Source: Diphasiastrum complanatum (taxonomy: Eukaryota; Streptophyta; Lycopodiopsida; Lycopodiales; Lycopodiaceae). Taken from it: a DNA stretch of 64,000 nucleotides. The stretch is from positions 10,954,539 through 11,018,538 of the forward strand of contig CM055106.1 of assembly GCA_029204225.1 (NCBI GenBank). Reading direction: 5' to 3'. Positions within the stretch are counted from its first letter, which is position 1, and each line of letters starts with the position of its first letter. The notes beneath the pieces were generated by a model that was given only the letters and a program-made list of their open reading frames with translations, was not told the origin of the DNA and did not search any database. The translations under genes were made by a program, and so were the position numbers. This document shows, one piece after another, positions 58,314-64,000 of the stretch.

Positions 58314-58840
58314 CCATCGGCCGCCCGTCATCGACGTCGTGCACACTTTGCTAGTGAGTGTGTGTGTGTGAAGTCTCTCTTTGACATAAATGAACTACCT
58401 CACTTTGCAAAACAAATGGAAAACTACCATAAAAGATTTTGGCTAGCCAATATATTTCTAGAAGAAAAAACTTTTAAGAAAAAAGGTGTACACGACAAAG
58501 TTTGTTTTTAGTTCGTTGAAAGGCATTCTATTAAAAAAAATTGCTATAACACTACCTATTTAATTGTCCCAAATGTTTTTAGTAGTGGTTATCGCTCACC
58601 TTACTCATTTCCAACTTTGTGAAAGATTTTATAAAAGCTTTCGACATTTTGTTAGACAATGGCTACTAGTTTGCTCACCATTTGCATTATGATTCAGAGT
58701 ATTCTTGATTTCTCAAACAAACAACAAGCCTCTACCAAGCCTCATATGCAATAGTTTAATTTATCATTTTGCTTGTGCACTCCTCAGTTGCTCTTCGTCC
58801 TTTCTCAATCTCATGTTGTGTCATGTTTGATAGTTACATC

Positions 58841-58956
58841 GTAAATTCATCATAAAGTTTGGTCAATTCTTCCTAGATCCTTTCCACAAATTTTCTACGT
58901 GAATTCATCATAAAGTTTGGTCAATTCTTTCTCAATCCTTTCTACAAATTTTATAA
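58841..58956. repeat. Tandem duplication, two 58-bp units
   Basis: AATTCATCATAAAGTTTGGT, then CAATTCTT and ATCCTTTC.ACAAATTTT, occur at 58841-58898 and 58899-58956 with four or five differences. The flanking 58314-60177 holds no recognised gene. Confidence 0.85.
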
Positions 58957-59427
58957 TTTCTTCCATGCCAAGACCTTGCTCCTCCCTTGATAAATTTTCC
59001 TCAAAAGCAATAGCTAGACTTCTCTTCACACCACTCTTTTTCATTGACAAGATTTGCTTACTCTTTGCTTCTTTTCTACTATTAAGGTGCTCTCATGCCT
59101 TCTTTATGCTTACTACTATTGTATTCTATGTTGCTCTGAGCTCCTAAGCTAGGCAATTTTTATGTGCATTCAATCATCGAAAAAGGAGGAGCAAATGCAC
59201 CTTTTTGACAATTCTTAAGCTCTAGCTGCTTTTTTTTAATCTTCCCAAGTGGTTCTCATTTTGAGCCATCAATCTAAACAAGGGCATATGGGAGTTTAAC
59301 AGGCTGCCAATCAACATGACCTCCATTTAAGTGTCTTAGCATCCGTTTATCATCTCTGATTGTTTGATCGCTTTTGCATTTTCAAACTTCCAATGTGCAC
59401 CTCAATTTTTCTGCACTTGCAATACCC

Positions 59428-59606
59428 ATATCAATCTATAAAGAATGTTTCGCGTTGCCTCTTAAAAGAAAGTACAAGAATTCCACCATATCAAGCTACA
59501 GACATTGTGTCATGTTGCCTCTCTAAAAAAAATACATTAAGTTCTCAATATATCAAGCTACAAAAAATGTGTCATGTTGCCTCTCAAGAGAAAATGCATG
59601 AAGATC
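59428..59606. repeat. Tandem repeat, three units of about 60 bp
   Basis: ATATCAA.CTA at 59428, 59488 and 59550 opens three related units, each with TGT.TC..GTTGCCTCT in the middle. The period is 60-62 bases. Confidence 0.75.
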
Positions 59607-60177
59607 ATAGGGATACATCGAATTACTTCTAAAATAGTGTCCAACATCTTAGATGGTGTGCAATCTTTAATCCTATTAAGTCCACCTAGTCGTTTGAGAC
59701 CGATAACTTAATCATGCATAGCGCGGAACACATGCTACAAAATCCCCACTTACTTTGCCAGAGCCCAAGAGTAGGCTTTGGAAAGGGACCTCTTTGTGGC
59801 GGCATGTTAATTTCCTCCAGAGTCTTCATCTTTTGTTTAGGGCCAAGTTTAATTCCAAAAAATTATTTTTGAGATCATTATCGAAATTGTTTCAGATGTG
59901 TAATGAAGCCAAATAATAAAAATTTATATTGGGCTATATCCTTTCTTGTAGCATAATTCTCACATATCTTGCATTCAATCGATCAGCATTCAAAACCAGT
60001 GATTATGTAAACATGAGTTCTCTCCTTCATTTTTATAGGGCACTGACCACACATTAACAATGATAAAAAAATTGCAACCCTAGATTGATCGTTGGCGAGC
60101 AATCTACGGTTGCAAAACAAATTGCGCAAGCAGGGCTTGCAAATTTTTTTTGGAACCAATCAACGATGCATGTGCTC

Positions 60178-60735
60178 AATTTTTTGTTGCATGCCTATGA
60201 CCTGATCTAAAGGGAATTCTTGTCTGCTTTGGATCAGTCTTTTGATTACTTGTGGGTAAATAAATTAACAAAATATCTGACTGCGCTCTGGTTATAAGCT
60301 CGTTTTCATATGGAAGGTGATATGGATGGGGTGCTTTTTAGCATTCATTCTAATTCGAGTAGTTGATCTCAAAATAGACAATGAAAGAACTTTTATTAGC
60401 ATAAAACAAAAAACAAGTAAACAGATCAATTTTCAAGTAATAAAAAAGTCTCCCAAAAGGAGCTCTACAAAAGTCTACAAAAATCGATCTGTTTACTTGT
60501 TTTTTGTTTTATGCTAATAAAAGTTCTTTCATTGTCTATTTTGAGATCAACTACTCGAATTAGAATGAATGCTAAAAAGCACCCCATCCATATCACCTTC
60601 CATATGAAAACGAGCTTATAACCAGAGCGCAGTCAGATATTTTGTTAATTTATTTACCCACAAGTAATCAAAAGACTGATCCAAAGCAGACAAGGATTCC
60701 CTTTAGATCAGGTCATAGGCATGCAACAAAAAATT
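60178..60735. repeat. 250-bp near-perfect inverted repeat with a 58-bp spacer
   Basis: The left arm 60178-60427 and right arm 60486-60735 are reverse complements with one mismatch seen (GGGAATTCTTG against GGGAATCCTTG), separated by 60428-60485. The right arm joins smoothly into the copia integrase that follows (its last 60 bases encode part of it), so the left arm is an inverted copy of copia sequence. A transcript would form a long hairpin. Confidence 0.95.
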
Positions 60736-61870
60736 TGTTAGATGTTGTTCATTCAGATATATGTGGTCCAATGCAAAGTTTGTCGTTGCTTGATGCAAAG
60801 TATTTTATTACCTTCATTGACGAATATTTGAGAAGAACAGTTGTTTATTTCATTAAGTAGAAATTGGAGGCTTTCAACAAGTTTTGACAATTCAAAGAGC
60901 ATGCAAAAAATCAAACTGGTAAAAGAATTAAAGCACTGAGATCCGACAACGGGGGAGAATACATCTCTACCGAATTCAAGGAGTATTGCTTTAGCAACGA
61001 CATTGAGCAATAATACATTACCTACTATTTGCCTCAGTCGAATGGTCTTGTTGAGAGGCAGAGCAGAACCTTAGTCGCACGACAAAGTGCATGTTATCAC
61101 ATGCGACACTTCCGAAGTCCTTCTAGGCTGAAGTAATTTCAACTACAGCTTATATTCAGAACAGATGTCCTACTAAAAAGGTCTCTCAGACAAAACATCA
61201 TACGAAGTTGGTAGAGGCTCCAGACCTTCTCTATTGAACTTATGAATTATTTGATGTATCACTTATGTACAAATTCCACATGATCTCATGAATAAGCTCA
61301 ACTTCCATAATGTCAAATCAATTTTCATTAGCTACACTACTTCAGATCAAGCTTATAAGCTGTATGATCATGTCCAGTCGAAGATATTCACCAACCAAGA
61401 TGTCATCTTTATTGAAGATCAGTTTGTCAATCTCAAAGGTAAGGGCAAAGCTCATATAACCGAACTATCGGACTCTTCCCAAATATTGAACTCTTTAGTT
61501 CCAAAGCCGACTATTCCTTTTGAAGGTCCCGACAAGCAACTTATCAATAGCAAATCCAAAGATGATGATGTTGCAGTTCAACAACTACAACATGATGAAC
61601 ATTATCAACTTTGAACATCACCCAGAAGATCAAAAAGACAAAGCAGACCACCTATCAAGTACATCGACTAGTCCTCAACTTACCTTGTTAAAGAGTCGAT
61701 GACTATCAAAGAGGCACTCAGTCAACCCGATTTTGATCTCTGAAAAGAAGCTATAAACATGGACTATTGTCGAATTACCTGCCAGCAAAAATGTAGTTGA
61801 TTGCAAATGGTTGTTCAAAATCAAATAAAAGGCAGATGGAAGAATCAATTCAAAATTTGCAAATTTAGAA
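60645..61870 (+). pseudogene. Ty1/copia integrase-to-reverse-transcriptase remnant
   Basis: The plus-strand frame 60642-60860 reads KQTRIPFRSGHRHATKNLLD, VVHSDICGPMQSLSLLDAKY and FITFIDEYLRRTVVYF. Beyond a stop follow [20 protein letters not shown] and YLPQSNGLVERQSRTLVARQ, the copia integrase core with its D, D and E, broken by stops. Frame 61288-61614 is the spacer after integrase (QDVIFIEDQFVNLKGKGKAH). Reverse transcriptase begins with TWTIVELPASKNVVDCKWLF at 61758 and ends within about 110 bases. Gag and protease are missing; their place is taken by the inverted repeat. Confidence 0.85.
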
Positions 61871-63528
61871 ATTTCTAAGTACATGATCTCACCATTGGAA
61901 GCCATGAATATAATGATTCTTCAACTTTTAGGCTCTGTCCTAATGCACCTAGCACTCACTTTCCTCTCAACAAATGATGAATAAGGAGATCTTAGAAGAT
62001 CTAGGACCCTAAAACACTTCTATTTTGAACTTGGCTAGTTTCCAAGCATAGAAAGGAAGATTGAAAACACATGCAACACTTTGCACACACTAAGAATGGA
62101 TTACAAACTCAAACCAACCTGAAAACACTCTTGCTTAAGCTCTCAAACTTTCCAGCAAGTGACCAAATTTGTTCCATAACTCATGCATTCACAACATCAA
62201 CATCGTCATTCAATGCTGTTAATATTGTACGACTTTTCGAAAAGTCAATACTTCTATGATTACCTATAATATCAGGAAATGTGAATGCAATTAAATCATC
62301 CAAATTTTCAATCCCTAGACACATATTCTCTGGTAAACTTTATGCTTCCCAAACCATGTCGAATAACAATTTCCTCTTTACCATCTCCTACTCTCAACAA
62401 TTTCCTCTTTACCATCTCCTACTCTTCCTCTCTTGTAAACAATTTTGTGAATCTCGTTTCTTGCAAGGGTAGAATGCTACCATCTCTTCTTTCCTTGGTC
62501 AGACTACTCATGGTGACTCAACGAAGTTTATTTTGAGAGGTCTTTGGAACCAACCAAAAGAAACTTTACGCTTAACAAAGGTTCAGTCACTCGAAGAACA
62601 AAGCATAATGACTTCTCCTATTCTAGTGCTTGATGACCTTTAGTTTTGATTGGCTCCACTAGCAAGGTTTCTTTCAGACAAGGGCCACTAACAGTGACAA
62701 TTGTGTTACACATCTTCCTCCCCAACAATCACAAAAGGCTCAAAAATTTGTCTTCCCTTGAGGGAAATCCAGACACTACCCAAGTGCTCAATACATTACC
62801 CATCAGACTTCCATCTGGTTAGGTCCATGAATGTGGATGCAGGCTCATAAACTGTGAATAAAATATCTAAATGAAAAATGCGCTTCTAATGCTACAAAAA
62901 GGAAATGCTTGCTACCAAGAGACAATGTTGGTATACACAAACACTCTCAATGAATACACAGAATAGTGGGGGCCTCTGAAGAACCATACGATTTGTAGAT
63001 TGAACTTTATTTGCGATGGCAACCATTTTGTAGCCATAGCCAAGCATGTTTGTGGTGGAACAATCATATGCATGCATGGCAAATTGAAGCTGAAGGGGAG
63101 ATAGCCAGTCCCACAATCTAATGCTATGAAGGAAGAATGATCTAGCATTTTTTAAAAATAATCTCTATTCCTTTGTTTTACTTTTACTTAAATACTAAAT
63201 AAGTACTTTCCAATAATCATCAAACATATTATATTTCACCTTGTCTTTTATTTTAGAATAAGACTTTTCCATTGAAGTACAAATTACCATAAAATTAAAA
63301 AACAAAATATAATAAAAATATCAAAAAATAAAATCAAAAGACAAGCATATCAATCATTTTTATGATTACAAAGGACCTTACTTGTAATGCCAAGTGCTCA
63401 GGTTTCCTTTGTATTTTGGAGGCACCTCCCTAACACAATGTTCATGTGGATTTTAGAACCATAATTTTAGATGATCATTCTTCCATAATCAACCAATCAA
63501 ATGTTGACACATAGCACATGAGCATTCT
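61871..63528. other. Non-coding stretch with a 31-bp tandem duplication
   Basis: No coding domain is recognised. CAATTTCCTCTTTACCATCT with CCTACTCT occurs twice in succession at 62365-62395 and 62396-62425. An AT-rich, A-run-containing patch spans 63230-63350. Confidence 0.5.
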
Positions 63529-63612
63529 GGTGGAATGTGCATGTGGACAGCCAATGAGGGGCTGGCTGCCACATAGCACATCCTCATTGGCTGTCCACAT
63601 GCACATTCCACC
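63529..63612. repeat. Perfect 31-bp inverted repeat with a 22-base loop
   Basis: GGTGGAATGTGCATGTGGAC continuing to 63559 is matched exactly, inverted, at 63582-63612. A CACATAGCACAT direct repeat lies just before the left arm and inside the loop. Confidence 0.92.
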
Positions 63613-63755
63613 GAAATAACAAAAAAACGTAAAAAAAGTTTGCAATATAAAAGCAAAAAAAAAAGGTCCACACGTGCGATCGTACCATATCGTACATCCG
63701 TACTGTACGGCCCGAAAAAAAAAACTTACCTTTGCACATTGACATTACGTCGTGA

Positions 63756-63832
63756 AAGGCCCGAGATCTCGGGCCTTCCTTGCAGGTCGGGTCCCTGCCC
63801 TCGGGCAAGGGCTCTCCCTGCAAGGAAGGCCC
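63756..63832. repeat. Cluster of GC-rich palindromes
   Basis: A perfect 22-bp palindrome AAGGCCCGAGATCTCGGGCC(TT) spans 63756-63777. Overlapping it, GGGCCTTCCTTGCAGG at 63771-63786 pairs exactly with CCTGCAAGGAAGGCCC at 63817-63832. GCCCTCGGGC in the loop gives further self-complementarity. This sits in an otherwise AT-rich context. Confidence 0.9.
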
Positions 63833-64000
63833 TCAATCAGCGCCTTCCACCCGTGTAAGGCATGAAAAAAAAAAAACGAAGACTCCATTTTAAAAGAATT
63901 GAAGACTTAAAATTTAGTTATTTCAATGTTAAAACTTGAAACTGAGGTAATAGTGACAAAATTTTCACCGTAGCTTATCACTTAGTTTCTCCCTATTGCA

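Overview
This is nuclear DNA of a land plant, most likely a seed plant with a large, repeat-filled genome. The evidence is two plant-type intron-containing genes set in about 60 kb of decayed Ty1/copia and Ty3/gypsy retrotransposons, one L1-type LINE, a CACTA transposon remnant, tRNA-derived short retroposons, microsatellites and AT-rich non-coding repeats. No bacterial, organellar, rRNA or CRISPR feature is visible, and the species cannot be named from the sequence alone.

Only two loci look like intact host genes. (1) On the minus strand at 28136-29071 is a two-exon ASR (abscisic acid, stress and ripening; ABA/WDS family) gene for a 132-residue protein, with a TATA box and two ACGTG-type boxes upstream. 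(2) On the plus strand at 37860-40699 is a four-exon sterol carrier protein 2 (SCP2) gene for a 127-residue protein that ends in the peroxisomal signal SKL. Every splice junction in both genes obeys GT-AG and keeps the frame.

Layout: 1-1201 copia gag-protease remnant (minus). 3605-4140 LTR, with a related inverted copy at 15007-15531. 4848-6262 copia integrase (minus). 6485-7213 gypsy protease/RT piece (minus). 7851-8545 CACTA transposase remnant (minus). 10745-11063 gypsy integrase end (plus), followed by an unassigned decayed reading frame (11473-13139) and an LTR-like block. 16480-19250 AT-rich dispersed repeat, interrupted by a full-length 6-kb LINE (19251-25263) with a 13-bp target duplication. 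28136-29071 ASR. 31310-34053 a copia/gypsy hybrid element. 36858-37168 copia primer site and short LTR candidate. 37860-40699 SCP2. 43384-43467 an 84-bp tRNA-like retroposon with a 16-bp target duplication. 43892-45177 3' half of a copia element (plus). 46430-47900 second copy of the AT-rich repeat. 50606-55207 copia element with two LTRs, the left one apparently shared with a second element. 55210-57360 more copia pieces. 57755-58279 very large CT microsatellite. 60178-60735 a 250-bp near-perfect inverted duplication built on a copia integrase that continues to 61870.

Apart from the two genes, almost all coding-like sequence is retroelement debris with stops, frameshifts and lost catalytic residues. 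The likeliest undescribed items are the inverted duplication, the in-frame copia/gypsy gag fusion, the minimal tRNA-like retroposon, the two AT-rich repeat copies and the unassigned ORF block at 11473-13139.
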